34,087 nt of DNA from an uncultured Collinsella sp. (GTDB lineage: Bacteria; Actinomycetota; Coriobacteriia; Coriobacteriales; Coriobacteriaceae), in NCBI GenBank assembly GCA_900551975.1, contig URYA01000002.1, positions 1 through 34,087 on the forward strand, written 5' to 3'. The notes below the pieces were generated by a model. That model ran no database searches. It was not told the DNA's origin and was given only the letters and a program-made list of their open reading frames with translations. This document shows, one piece after another, positions 6,954 through 14,277 of the stretch; positions within the stretch are counted from its first letter, which is position 1, and each line of letters opens with the position of its first letter. The position numbers and the translations under genes were made by a program.

Positions 6954-8357
6954 TTGAACCTGAGTAAGCCTAAAATCAACGCGCTTTTGGCACTTGCGCT
7001 CTTTACCTTTGTCTTTCTTGCCGCCGAGTTTCGATTCGACATTAATGTCGGGCTGCTCGCCGGTGCCGAGCGTGTTGTGATTGCGCAGGGCTTCATCCTC
7101 GGCGCCAGCGTGATAGGCTTTATCGGATATGCACCGCTGCTCGGACTCGCACAGCGCAAAGGCCAGCCTCGAGCAGTTGTCAGTGCCGCCGTCCCCATCG
7201 CCATCTTGGGGTTGGCTCAGATTCAGTCCCCCACGAGCCCGCTTGCGCTCGAAATTCTGGGATGCCTCGCATTCCTCGGACTCGGCCTACTGGGCGCCGC
7301 GGCACACCGTGCCTTTTCGTTGGCATTCCAGGATGACCCCAAACTCGCCACCGGCGCAGGAGCAGCCTATGCCGCGGGCATCTTGATGCAGTTCGTCACC
7401 AACCTGATTGATTGCGGCGGCATCGTCGAGCTCATCATTCTTGGCGCGGTAACGATCGCCATCTCCGCCCTCAGCGTCGTTCCCCAAAAGGCTGCCGAGA
7501 GCTCAAACCCCGCCATCAATCCCTTTGTTGAGCCATCGCACGCCCTCGCCAAGCAGGCATGTTGGAGCATCGTGCTCGTCATGATTCTCGCCTGCCTGTT
7601 CTCTACTCTCGATAACGTGGTCACGTTCTCCAACGCCCACGGCACCATCGCCGTGCAGACCTGGCCGCGCCTCTTTTTGGCAGCGAGCGGCCTGGCCGCC
7701 GGCATCGTTTTTGATCTCGCCGAGCGTCGCTACATGGGACTTGTCATGCTCGGCATCGCCGTGCTCTCGACCATTTCCATCCTGGCCGTGGAGGCCGGCG
7801 CTGATCCCAACCTGGGCCTTGTCGTCTTTTACCTGAGCTCGGGCTTTTTTGTCACGTTCTTTACCGCCACCTTTACGCAGCTGGCACCGCGCACGCGCGC
7901 GCCCGCCTTATGGGCCGGCATGGGTCGCGCGGCCAACAACGTATGCGCGTTCACCACATCGGGTATCTCGCTGGCGCTCGTGACCTCGGACAATGTTGCT
8001 CTCATCATGATCGGCGCGCTCGTACTGCTCGTCGCCGCCTGCGCGGCATTCGTGGCAGCCGGCTTGTTCCGCCTACCCCAAACCGAGCAGGAACGCGAGC
8101 GCGAGCAGCTGGCAGAAGAAGCGCTCGCCGCCCCCACCGTCGAAGAGCAGCGCCAGGCCTTCATCGCCAACCACGCCCTCACCCCGCGCGAAGTCGACGT
8201 GCTCATAGCCGTGACCCAGGACGAACGCCCGCTCAAGCAAATCGCCGAGGAACTCGGCATCTCGATGCGCATGGTACAGCGCCACCTGAGTTCTATCTAC
8301 CAAAAGACCGACACGCAGACGCGTGCCGGTCTCACCAAGGCCTTCCCCTCCGCCTAA
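6954..8357 (+). CDS. LuxR-family regulator with N-terminal multi-span membrane domain
   Basis: The first roughly 375 of 467 residues are hydrophobic, with about a dozen predicted spans in an MFS-like arrangement. A short charged linker (QEREREQLAEEAL) follows, then a LuxR-type helix-turn-helix near residues 403-460 (LTPREVDVL, IAEELGISMRMVQRHLSSIY). Membrane-LuxR fusions of this kind are numerous in Coriobacteriia and are thought to couple detection of a small molecule to transcription. The start is TTG at 6954, with AAAGGA a few bases upstream; no better ATG exists near the first span. It is divergent from the surface protein at 5102-6736, so that gene is the natural candidate target. Its stop codon lies inside the flank of a repeat at 8352-8401. 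The ligand is unknown. Confidence 0.85.
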   Translation: MNLSKPKINALLALALFTFVFLAAEFRFDINVGLLAGAERVVIAQGFILGASVIGFIGYAPLLGLAQRKGQPRAVVSAAVPIAILGLAQIQSPTSPLALEILGCLAFLGLGLLGAAAHRAFSLAFQDDPKLATGAGAAYAAGILMQFVTNLIDCGGIVELIILGAVTIAISALSVVPQKAAESSNPAINPFVEPSHALAKQACWSIVLVMILACLFSTLDNVVTFSNAHGTIAVQTWPRLFLAASGLAAGIVFDLAERRYMGLVMLGIAVLSTISILAVEAGADPNLGLVVFYLSSGFFVTFFTATFTQLAPRTRAPALWAGMGRAANNVCAFTTSGISLALVTSDNVALIMIGALVLLVAACAAFVAAGLFRLPQTEQEREREQLAEEALAAPTVEEQRQAFIANHALTPREVDVLIAVTQDERPLKQIAEELGISMRMVQRHLSSIYQKTDTQTRAGLTKAFPSA

Positions 8358-8401
8358 AACAAAAACCACCACAAAGGTGCCTGTCCCCTTTGTGGTGGTT
8401 T
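8352..8401. repeat. GGGACAG-family hairpin, ACCACCACAAAGG subtype, with conserved left flank
   Basis: The arms (8365-8377 and 8387-8399) are perfect around TGCCTGTCC. The left flank GCCTAAAACAAAA is shared with the copy at 9778-9825, so the element extends beyond the arms. The TAA in the flank is the stop codon of the LuxR gene. Confidence 0.85.
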
Positions 8402-8430
8402 GAGCGGAGCAGAAGGTCACTCTGCCAGCT

Positions 8431-8489
8431 TGTCTCAGTCTGTAACAGATAGGCCCCTATAAGCAGGCTTATTGTTACAGATCGAGACA
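8431..8489. repeat. TGTCTCRATCTGTAACA hairpin, copy D
   Basis: TGTCTCAGTCTGTAACA (8431-8447) and TGTTACAGATCGAGACA (8473-8489) surround a 25-nt interior, the same geometry as copies A-C. The right arm, read on the - strand, supplies the last codons and the TAA stop of the ATPase gene at 8475. Confidence 0.85.
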
Positions 8490-9644
8490 GTAAAGGAACA
8501 CGAAGCGATCTTTCGCAGCAACAACCCTCTCGTAAAGCGATGCCACATATCGGCCGAAGCCTGGCAATGCAAACTCAAAACGCCCTTGCAGAGGCTCTTC
8601 AATTACCCCAGCCTCTACCAGACGCTTTTTATACGTTGAAATCGAACCGGAACTCTTCTTAAGCCTCGCTGCCAGCTCTTGCCTGGTCGTCGTCCCAACC
8701 GGATTCATTGCACGAAGAAAATACAGGTCCCCTCGTGAAAGTTCCGCCGCTGTTGAAGCGAAAACTCGCGATTCTAGCTCCTCTTGCGCAAGTTTCGCGC
8801 CTCGTTCGACATCCTCAATAGAAACCTCGGAGGCTTGGCGCGAAGCATTCCATGCCCGATACCCCACCAACTGGAACATAAACGGAAAGCCATCGATCGC
8901 CTTGGCAGCGAGGTCGATCGCCTCATCGGAAATCGTCTTGCCGCCGTCCTCAATCGTTAGTCGAAACGCTTCTTTTACCTCAGTCGGTGAAATTGATCCC
9001 AGTGAATGTTGAGCCGCACGACGAAGAAACGATGTCGATTTCCCCGTCAGCAACGCCAGCACGCGAAACGGCAGCCCCGCCATAAGCAAAGCTACCTTTT
9101 TATTCTCGCTTACAAAGTGCTGGTAGGTAGTAACAAGCTCCGTCATTTGCGCAAACGATGCATCCACTTCGTCAACGGCGATAAGCACCCCAGTGTCAGT
9201 CGCTTCAAGCTGAGCAAACAAAGCGTTCATCTTAGTGCGCCAGTTAGCGCCCTCAAATTCAATATCGATGTTTTCCCAGCTCATGCTTCCTACGGGGGCA
9301 ATGCCGACACTGTTCACACGCCTAGAAGCGGGCTTTTCGATCAGATGGGCAGCTGATTCGTTGAGGCGCTGCAAAATGTCTTCGAGCATCCCCTCCGAGG
9401 CCGTCACATTCGCTGTAATCCAGCCCTCTTGCTGGGCGCGGTACGACAGATATGCCAAAAGCGCCGTTTTACCTGTACCACGCGCACCATAGAAAACCGA
9501 GCAAAGATTGGGATCGGAATCGTCATTTTCAAACGCCAGCACCATATCATCGATGATTTGCTCACGGCCGGCCATATACGCCGGTACACGTCCGAACATC
9601 GGCGTGAATGGATTTGCCTGCCTGTACGCCGTCGGTGCCGCCAT
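8475..9644 (-). CDS. AAA-type ATP-binding protein with C-terminal winged helix
   Basis: This 389-residue P-loop ATPase resembles the archaeal/AAA_16 group. GARGTGKTA (residues 53-61) is Walker A and LIAVDE (154-159) is Walker B. LLMAGLPF looks like the sensor strand. The last 80 residues look like a winged helix (TTRQELAARLKKSSGSISTYKKRLVEAGVI is the core, split here by helix turns). Such proteins are often encoded alone and their role is not established. The ATG at 9644 was chosen because GGGAGGC lies just upstream; an ATG 8 codons earlier lacks a good site. The last residues CLDL and the stop codon lie within the arm of hairpin D, so the original C-terminus may have been changed. No partner gene is adjacent. 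Confidence 0.75.
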   Translation of the reverse strand: MAAPTAYRQANPFTPMFGRVPAYMAGREQIIDDMVLAFENDDSDPNLCSVFYGARGTGKTALLAYLSYRAQQEGWITANVTASEGMLEDILQRLNESAAHLIEKPASRRVNSVGIAPVGSMSWENIDIEFEGANWRTKMNALFAQLEATDTGVLIAVDEVDASFAQMTELVTTYQHFVSENKKVALLMAGLPFRVLALLTGKSTSFLRRAAQHSLGSISPTEVKEAFRLTIEDGGKTISDEAIDLAAKAIDGFPFMFQLVGYRAWNASRQASEVSIEDVERGAKLAQEELESRVFASTAAELSRGDLYFLRAMNPVGTTTRQELAARLKKSSGSISTYKKRLVEAGVIEEPLQGRFEFALPGFGRYVASLYERVVAAKDRFVFLYCLDL

Positions 9645-9777
9645 AAAGCCTCCCTTGAACTCATACAACTTAATTATGCCCCTACAATCTTTAAGTATTT
9701 TAAGTATTTTTGAGTTTTTTGAGCACCCTTGAGTTCTTTGAGCGATTGGCCCCCGGCAGAACCAGTTGATTTTCTCT

Positions 9778-9825
9778 GCCTAAAACAAAAACCACCACAA
9801 AGGTGCTGTCCCCTGTGGTGGTTTT
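9778..9825. repeat. GGGACAG-family hairpin, degenerate copy
   Basis: This copy matches 8352-8401 in the GCCTAAAACAAAA flank and in ACCACCACAAAGG, but lacks bases in the interior (TGCTGTCC) and in the right arm (CCTGTGGTGGT). It lies 6 bases downstream of the stop of the cytidylate-kinase-like gene. Confidence 0.8.
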
Positions 9826-9831
9826 GGTCGG

Positions 9832-10455
9832 TTAGTCTTCGAGCTGCGCTACTTTGTAGCGGTAGGCCGCGGCGATAACGTCTTTGCAGCCTTCGCGGCC
9901 CAGTTTGGCGCGGTTGACGACGATATCTTTACCGCTCGTCATCTTCCACTTTCCGGCGCTGTAGCGCTTGTAGAATGCCTCGCGCGCCTTCTGCTGCTGC
10001 TTGACCAGCTTGGCGCCCTTCTTTTTGTTAAGGCCACGCTTTTTGCGCACGATCTCGACGCGGTCCTCAAAGGGGGCTGTCACCAACACGGCAATGTGGT
10101 TGGGGTTGTTACGCAGCAGGTAATCGGACAGACGGCCTTCGATAATGCAGCTCTCGGTCTCGCCCAGATCCAAAATCACCTGGCTCATCTTTTGGAACAA
10201 CTTATCCGAGTACGAACGCGCATCGTAGCGGTCGGGCAGGAACGCCATGTTCTCCACGGCCAGACGCTCATCGTAGGCGGCCATCTTGTCGAGCGACTCA
10301 CCCGCGCGCAGCGACGCACGCACCAGCAGCTCGTTATCGTACAGCGGAATCCCCAACTCGTCGGCAAGCATGCGACCAATCTCGTGGCCCTCGGCGCCGA
10401 AGTCGCGCGCGATGGTAATGACCACAGGATTCTTCTTATTCTCCAGATCGCTCAT
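9832..10455 (-). CDS. Cytidylate kinase-like family protein
   Basis: This 207-residue protein fits the cytidylate-kinase-like family. ITIARDFGAEGHEIG (residues 13-27) occupies the place of the P-loop but is not a classical GxxxxGKST. YDNELL and the basic segment KKRGLNKKKGAK are also typical of the family. These proteins are widespread in gut Firmicutes and Actinobacteria, and their substrate is not settled. The ATG at 10455 has AAAGGAAT upstream, while the longer reading runs through a repeat. The gene follows the amino acid ABC transporter genes on the same strand, separated by the hairpin at 10473-10501. Membership of the same operon is uncertain. Confidence 0.75.
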   Translation of the reverse strand: MSDLENKKNPVVITIARDFGAEGHEIGRMLADELGIPLYDNELLVRASLRAGESLDKMAAYDERLAVENMAFLPDRYDARSYSDKLFQKMSQVILDLGETESCIIEGRLSDYLLRNNPNHIAVLVTAPFEDRVEIVRKKRGLNKKKGAKLVKQQQKAREAFYKRYSAGKWKMTSGKDIVVNRAKLGREGCKDVIAAAYRYKVAQLED

Positions 10456-10472
10456 CGCGATTCCTTTCTCTA

Positions 10473-10501
10473 TGTGACAAAGGGGCTGTCCCTTTGCCAC
10501 A
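10473..10501. repeat. GGGACAG-family hairpin, TGTGACAAAGGG subtype
   Basis: TGTGACAAAGGG (10473-10484) pairs with CCCTTTGCCACA (10490-10501) with one mismatch, around GCTGT, so CTGTCCC spans the loop and right arm. It lies 3 bases past the stop of the permease gene at 10504. Confidence 0.75.
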
Positions 10502-10503
10502 TT

Positions 10504-11142
10504 CTACGCTGCCACGATACGACGTTGACACGCTCGGACCAGCAACGAGATACCAAAGTTGAGCACAAAGTACATCGCAAACACCAGGCCGTAGAGCATA
10601 AGCACCTGCGACAGGTCGATCGCGTGGGCCATCACGACGTTTGCCGTGTACATGAGCTCGGCCACGTTAATGCCCGAAAGATACGAGCTGTCCTTGATGA
10701 CGGTCGTGCACTGGCTAAACAGCGCCGGAATGATCGTCTTAAACGTTTGCGGCAGAATGATGTAGCGCATGGTGGCAAAGAAGCCGAAGCCCTGGCTCTG
10801 CGCCGCCTCAAACTGGCCGCGCGGAATCGAGTTGAGGCCGCCGCGCACAATCTCGGCCATAACAGCGCTGGTAAACAGCGTAAAGGCGATGGTCGAAATC
10901 ACAATGTCCAAACCCTGCACCGTAAAGTAGATAAACAGAATCCACAGCAGGTTCGGCGTGCAACGGAACAGCTCGATATAGGCGCTCACCAAAATACGGA
11001 ACGGGCGGGGCGCATAGCTTTTAACGAGCGCCAGCACCGTGCCAAAGATGAGCGAGAAAAAGATCGACAGCGCCGAGATCTCGATCGTCTTAACAAAGCC
11101 GCCCCAAATGTAGAGCAGGTTGGTCGCGTTGAAGATTTCCAT
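10504..11142 (-). CDS. Polar amino acid ABC transporter permease, second subunit
   Basis: This 212-residue inner membrane protein belongs to the HisM/GlnP permease family. It begins in the membrane (TNLLYIWGGFVKTIEIS) and has about five spans. The cytoplasmic loop RGGLNSIPRGQFEAAQSQGFG is the EAA motif that docks on the ATPase. The start follows the stop of the first permease by 3 bases. GAGGAGG inside the end of that gene is the ribosome binding site, so translation is coupled. With the paralogous permease it would form the heterodimeric channel of a glutamine-, glutamate- or arginine-type importer. The exact substrate cannot be read from the sequence. Confidence 0.88.
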   Translation of the reverse strand: MEIFNATNLLYIWGGFVKTIEISALSIFFSLIFGTVLALVKSYAPRPFRILVSAYIELFRCTPNLLWILFIYFTVQGLDIVISTIAFTLFTSAVMAEIVRGGLNSIPRGQFEAAQSQGFGFFATMRYIILPQTFKTIIPALFSQCTTVIKDSSYLSGINVAELMYTANVVMAHAIDLSQVLMLYGLVFAMYFVLNFGISLLVRACQRRIVAA

Positions 11143-11145
11143 GCG

Positions 11146-11892
11146 CTAGGCCTCCTCTACGTTGTCGAGCCCCAGCTCGGCCAGGCTCACACCGCGTGGA
11201 CGCTCCTTGGAGCGGCGCTCGAGCCACTGCACCAGCATGGCAAGCGGAAAGCAGATGATGAAGTACATAAGGCAGCAGACGATGTATCCCTGCAGGTAAC
11301 CGTACAGACTCACAAAGTTGTCGGAACGGTACATAAGGTCGCCGCCGGCCACAAGCGCCAGCACCGACGTGTTCTTGACCAGGTTGAGCGCCTGGTTGCA
11401 CAGCGGCGGCAGAATGATCTTGAATGTCTGGGGCAGTACGATGTACCAGTACGCCTGGGCACGGGTGAAGCCCTGGCTCTGGGCCGCCTCCATCTGACCG
11501 CGCGGAACCGCCTCGATACCGGTGCGGATGACCTCAGAAATGTAGGCCGCGTGATACAGGCCCACGCCCAAGAAGCCCAGCACGAACGGCGCGATGCGCA
11601 CCGGCTGGTCGGCACCGGTTATGGCCTGCAAAAACTGCGGACCGGCCATGTACATAAAGAGCACCTGTACGGGCAACGGGGTGTTCTGGTAAAACTCCAC
11701 GTACACGCGGCTTATGGCGCGCAGCACGCGCGAGCGAGTGGTAGAGAACACGCCCAGCAGCGTGCCCAGTACCAGAGACAGCAACAGGCCGGCAACGACC
11801 ACCTGCAGCGTCACGCCAAAGCCCTCCCAGAAGGGCCCCATGTTTTGAAATGTCGTCGACCAGCGGTCGGCGTCAAACAATCCTTCGAGCAT
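11146..11892 (-). CDS. Polar amino acid ABC transporter permease, first subunit
   Basis: This 248-residue HisQ/GlnP-type permease has the EAA loop TGIEAVPRGQMEAAQSQGF and about five spans. YQNTPLPVQVLF is a sequence typical of amino acid permeases. The ATG at 11892 is preceded by GGAAGGAA and sits 25 bases after the binding-protein stop. The longer reading would overlap the binding-protein gene and is not supported. It pairs with the permease at 10504-11142. The charged tail (ERRSKERPRGVSLAELGLDNVEEA) is cytoplasmic. Confidence 0.88.
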   Translation of the reverse strand: MLEGLFDADRWSTTFQNMGPFWEGFGVTLQVVVAGLLLSLVLGTLLGVFSTTRSRVLRAISRVYVEFYQNTPLPVQVLFMYMAGPQFLQAITGADQPVRIAPFVLGFLGVGLYHAAYISEVIRTGIEAVPRGQMEAAQSQGFTRAQAYWYIVLPQTFKIILPPLCNQALNLVKNTSVLALVAGGDLMYRSDNFVSLYGYLQGYIVCCLMYFIICFPLAMLVQWLERRSKERPRGVSLAELGLDNVEEA

Positions 11893-11917
11893 TTGATTCC
11901 TTCCTTGGACGATGCGC

Positions 11918-12793
11918 CTATACAAGACCCCAGGTCTTGACCTCTTGATCGAGCCAGCCATCGGCCAGGCGATCGCAAATCACCTGATCGACCACGGCCG
12001 AAAGGTCGCAGCCCTTCTTGGTCGCCACGCCGTAACCCTGCTCGCCAAACTTGACCTCGGGCTGCAGCAGCTCAACGGTCTCGTTCATGTAACCGGCCAG
12101 TGTGGAGCGGTCCATGGCAAAGACGTCGATATTGCCGGCGTCGAGCGAACTCTTGATGATGGGGTAGCCGCTAAAGGCCCTAAACTCGGGCTTGCAGCTA
12201 AAGCCGTTGTCCTTGATCATCTGCTCAATCAGGCTCTGCGTGGTGGCGCCCTGGCTCACGCCAATGACCTTGCCGTCCAGATCCTCAATCGAGGTAAAGC
12301 CCGAACGCTTCTTGACCATGAGTCCCACGTAGTCGGTGCGGTACGGCGTCGAGAAATCCCAGCTCTTCTTGCGCTCGTCGGTGATGGTGTAGGTCGCCGC
12401 GACCACGTCAAGCTGGCCGTTATCGATCAGCGGGCCGCGCGTCTTGGGTGTTACGTCGGTAAACTCGACAAGCTCCTGGGCACGGGCCTCCTTGTAGCTC
12501 ACGCCAAAGACGGCAGCGGCGATCTGGTAGCACAAATCGACTTCCATGCCCTCAAAGCGGCCCTTGGCGGTGTCGTAATAGCCATAGCCGGGAACGTCCT
12601 TCTTAACGCCGGCATTCAGATGGCCACGCGACTTGATGGTCGCGAGTTTGGACCCCTTGTCGGAGCCCTCGTCGCTGGTGGAGTTGCCGCAACCGGCAAG
12701 CGCGGTCCCCGTCAGCGCGAGCATGCCGGCGCCAGCCAGCTGCAAAAAGTGACGGCGCGACACGGCCGCCCTCGTCATATCCGTCATGTCCAT
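11918..12793 (-). CDS. Amino acid ABC transporter substrate-binding lipoprotein
   Basis: This 291-residue family 3 solute-binding protein has a twin-arginine-like leader (SRRHFLQ) and a lipobox (ALAGC), so it is likely exported folded and anchored as a lipoprotein. LATIKSRGHLNAGVKKDVPGY opens the mature domain, and GRFEGMEVDLCYQIAAAVFG is the usual family signature. YPIIKSSLDAGNIDVFAMD matches the hinge and second lobe. It lies between the ATPase and permease genes. The start at 12793 has no strong ribosome binding site and follows the ATPase stop by 8 bases, which suggests coupled translation. ATG codons at 12787 and 12778 are alternatives. The ligand is probably glutamine, glutamate or a basic amino acid, by family only. 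Confidence 0.87.
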   Translation of the reverse strand: MDMTDMTRAAVSRRHFLQLAGAGMLALTGTALAGCGNSTSDEGSDKGSKLATIKSRGHLNAGVKKDVPGYGYYDTAKGRFEGMEVDLCYQIAAAVFGVSYKEARAQELVEFTDVTPKTRGPLIDNGQLDVVAATYTITDERKKSWDFSTPYRTDYVGLMVKKRSGFTSIEDLDGKVIGVSQGATTQSLIEQMIKDNGFSCKPEFRAFSGYPIIKSSLDAGNIDVFAMDRSTLAGYMNETVELLQPEVKFGEQGYGVATKKGCDLSAVVDQVICDRLADGWLDQEVKTWGLV

Positions 12794-12801
12794 CACCGCG
12801 C

Positions 12802-13533
12802 CTAGTGCAGAATCTTGGACAGGAACTCGCGGCAACGCGGGTTCTCGGGGTTATCGAAGAAGTGCTCGGGCGTGCCCTCCTCCAGGATGCGGCCGTCCTC
12901 CATAAAGATGACGCGGTCGGCCACCTGGCGCGCAAAGCCCATCTCGTGCGTCACGCAGATCATGGTGATGTCCTCCTGCGCGAGCTCAATCATAACGTCC
13001 AGGACTTCCTGGACCATCTCGGGGTCGAGCGCCGAGGTCGGCTCGTCAAACAGGATGATAGGCTGCTTGGTGCACAGGGCACGGGCGATGGCGATGCGCT
13101 GCTGCTGACCGCCCGAGAGATTCTGCGGATACTCGCCAGCCTTATGCGCCATGCCGACGCGCTTGAGCGCGGCGATGGCGATCTCGGTCGCCTCCTCCTT
13201 GCTCTTCTTTTGCAGCTTGATGGGTGCGAGCGTCAGGTTGCCCAGCACCGTCATGTTGGGATACAGGTTGAACTGCTGAAACACCATGGAGCTGTACTTG
13301 CGAGCCATCTCCAGGTGATTCTTTTTGGTGAGCGGCGTACCGTCGATGACGACCTCGCCCGACGTGGGCTCCTCCAGATAATCGACGCAACGGATGAGCG
13401 TCGACTTACCCGAGCCGGAAGGCCCGATCATTACGAGCTTCTCGCCGCGCTTGACGGTGAGATTGATATCTTTGAGCACATGCAGGTCGCCAAAGTACTT
13501 GTTGAGATGCTTGATCTCGATCATGTCTGCCAT
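12802..13533 (-). CDS. Polar amino acid ABC transporter ATP-binding protein
   Basis: This 243-residue ATPase is close to GlnQ/HisP. Walker A is GPSGSGKST (37-45), the Q-loop is VFQQFNLYPNMTV (84-96), the signature LSGGQQQR is at 139-146, and Walker B is IILFDEP (159-165). H-loop CVTHEMGFARQ follows. It is the first gene of the transporter operon, and GGAAGGG precedes the ATG. It would energise uptake through the two permeases at 10504-11892. Confidence 0.92.
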   Translation of the reverse strand: MADMIEIKHLNKYFGDLHVLKDINLTVKRGEKLVMIGPSGSGKSTLIRCVDYLEEPTSGEVVIDGTPLTKKNHLEMARKYSSMVFQQFNLYPNMTVLGNLTLAPIKLQKKSKEEATEIAIAALKRVGMAHKAGEYPQNLSGGQQQRIAIARALCTKQPIILFDEPTSALDPEMVQEVLDVMIELAQEDITMICVTHEMGFARQVADRVIFMEDGRILEEGTPEHFFDNPENPRCREFLSKILH

Positions 13534-13568
13534 GAATGTCCCTTCCCTGCGTTTACACGAGTTGAACT

Positions 13569-13574
13569 ATTGTA
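13569..13574 (-). promoter_or_regulatory. Possible -10 of the amino acid ABC operon
   Basis: The - strand reads TACAAT 36 bases before the ATPase start. No convincing -35 hexamer is visible upstream, so this is a weak call. Confidence 0.3.
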
Positions 13575-13637
13575 CGGAAAGAACCACGTTTCCGCAGCCC
13601 ACACTACATTCCCGTAAAGAACCCGCAACCTTCCACC

Positions 13638-13708
13638 CACTCATTGGGGACAGACTTAAATGAGTACCTGCTCATTGGGCACTCATTTAAGCCCGTCCCC
13701 AATGAGTG
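13638..13708. repeat. GGGACAG-family long hairpin, CACTCATTGGGGACAG subtype
   Basis: The two 28-nt arms (13638-13665 and 13681-13708) are inverted copies with only a few mismatches, around a 15-nt loop that itself contains a partial CTCATTGGG. Both arms carry the GGGAC/GTCCC word. It is the longest-stemmed member of the group in this window and lies in the spacer between the ABC operon and yqeY. Confidence 0.85.
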
Positions 13709-13718
13709 CCCAGCCCAA

Positions 13719-13751
13719 CAAAAGGGGGCGCGATCGCAATGGTCACGCCCC
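13719..13751 (-). terminator. Rho-independent terminator after yqeY
   Basis: On the - strand GGGGCGTGA pairs with TCGCGCCCC (one G-T pair) and is followed by CTTTTG. It starts 29 bases past the yqeY stop. Confidence 0.75.
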
Positions 13752-13779
13752 TCAGCATCGGCTATGTGTCGGCCGGCAC

Positions 13780-14223
13780 TTACGCCAATTTTGCGCCGAC
13801 GATCTTTGCCGCGGCCGGCTTGTCGAAGTTGCCGCCGGTGGCCTTGCCCAGGGCACCCATGACCTGACCCATCTGCTTCTTGGACGTGGCACCCAGCTCG
13901 GCGATGACCTGCTCGATCAAGGCCTCGAGCTCCTCACCCGAAACCTGCGCGGGCAGCAGGCTCTCCAGAATCTTGACCTGCTCGGTCAGGTTGTCGGTAC
14001 GCTCCTGGTCGGTACCGGCCTTAATGGACATCTCCAGCGTCTCACTCGTCTGCTTAATCAGACGCTTGATCATGCTGTTGACGTCTTCCTCGGTCACATC
14101 GCGACGCTCGTTGACCTCGATGTTCTTCACCTCGGCCTTAACCTGGCGAATGATAGACAGGCGAACCTTGTCCTTGGCCTTCATGGCCGCGATCATTTCC
14201 TTCTGCAGCTCTTCGTTGGTCAT
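13780..14223 (-). CDS. yqeY: YqeY-like GatB/YqeY domain protein
   Basis: This 147-residue protein is the usual length for YqeY. It has the N-terminal helical part (MTNEELQKEMIAAMKAKDK, VRLSIIRQVKAEVKN) and the C-terminal tail domain related to GatB (QMGQVMGALGKATGGNFDK). YqeY proteins are thought to act near tRNA-dependent amidation or tRNA binding, but no firm function is known. GAGGAGG precedes the ATG at 14223. It follows the PrsA-like foldase gene by 54 bases, with a hairpin in the gap, and may be partly co-transcribed with it. Confidence 0.88.
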   Translation of the reverse strand: MTNEELQKEMIAAMKAKDKVRLSIIRQVKAEVKNIEVNERRDVTEEDVNSMIKRLIKQTSETLEMSIKAGTDQERTDNLTEQVKILESLLPAQVSGEELEALIEQVIAELGATSKKQMGQVMGALGKATGGNFDKPAAAKIVGAKLA

Positions 14224-14246
14224 CTGCAAATCCTCCTCAATAGTGC

Positions 14247-14272
14247 GGGCGGCACTCACACGAGCGCCGCCC
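14247..14272. terminator. Strong hairpin between foldase and yqeY, partial terminator or processing site
   Basis: GGGCGGCACTC (14247-14257) and GAGCGCCGCCC (14262-14272) form an 11-bp stem with one G-T pair and a 4-nt loop. It starts 6 bases past the foldase stop. No T run follows on the - strand, so full termination is doubtful. Confidence 0.45.
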
Positions 14273-14277
14273 CATGA

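Noticed and set aside
5417..6967. A 516-codon + strand ORF opposite the second surface protein gene
   Set aside because: It is antisense to a gene with signal peptide, stalk and anchor. Its Arg/His-rich composition has no domain features.
10096..11940. A 614-codon + strand ORF opposite the ABC permease genes
   Set aside because: It lies antisense to clearly recognisable genes. Its His/Arg/Gln-rich product is typical of shadow frames in GC-rich DNA.
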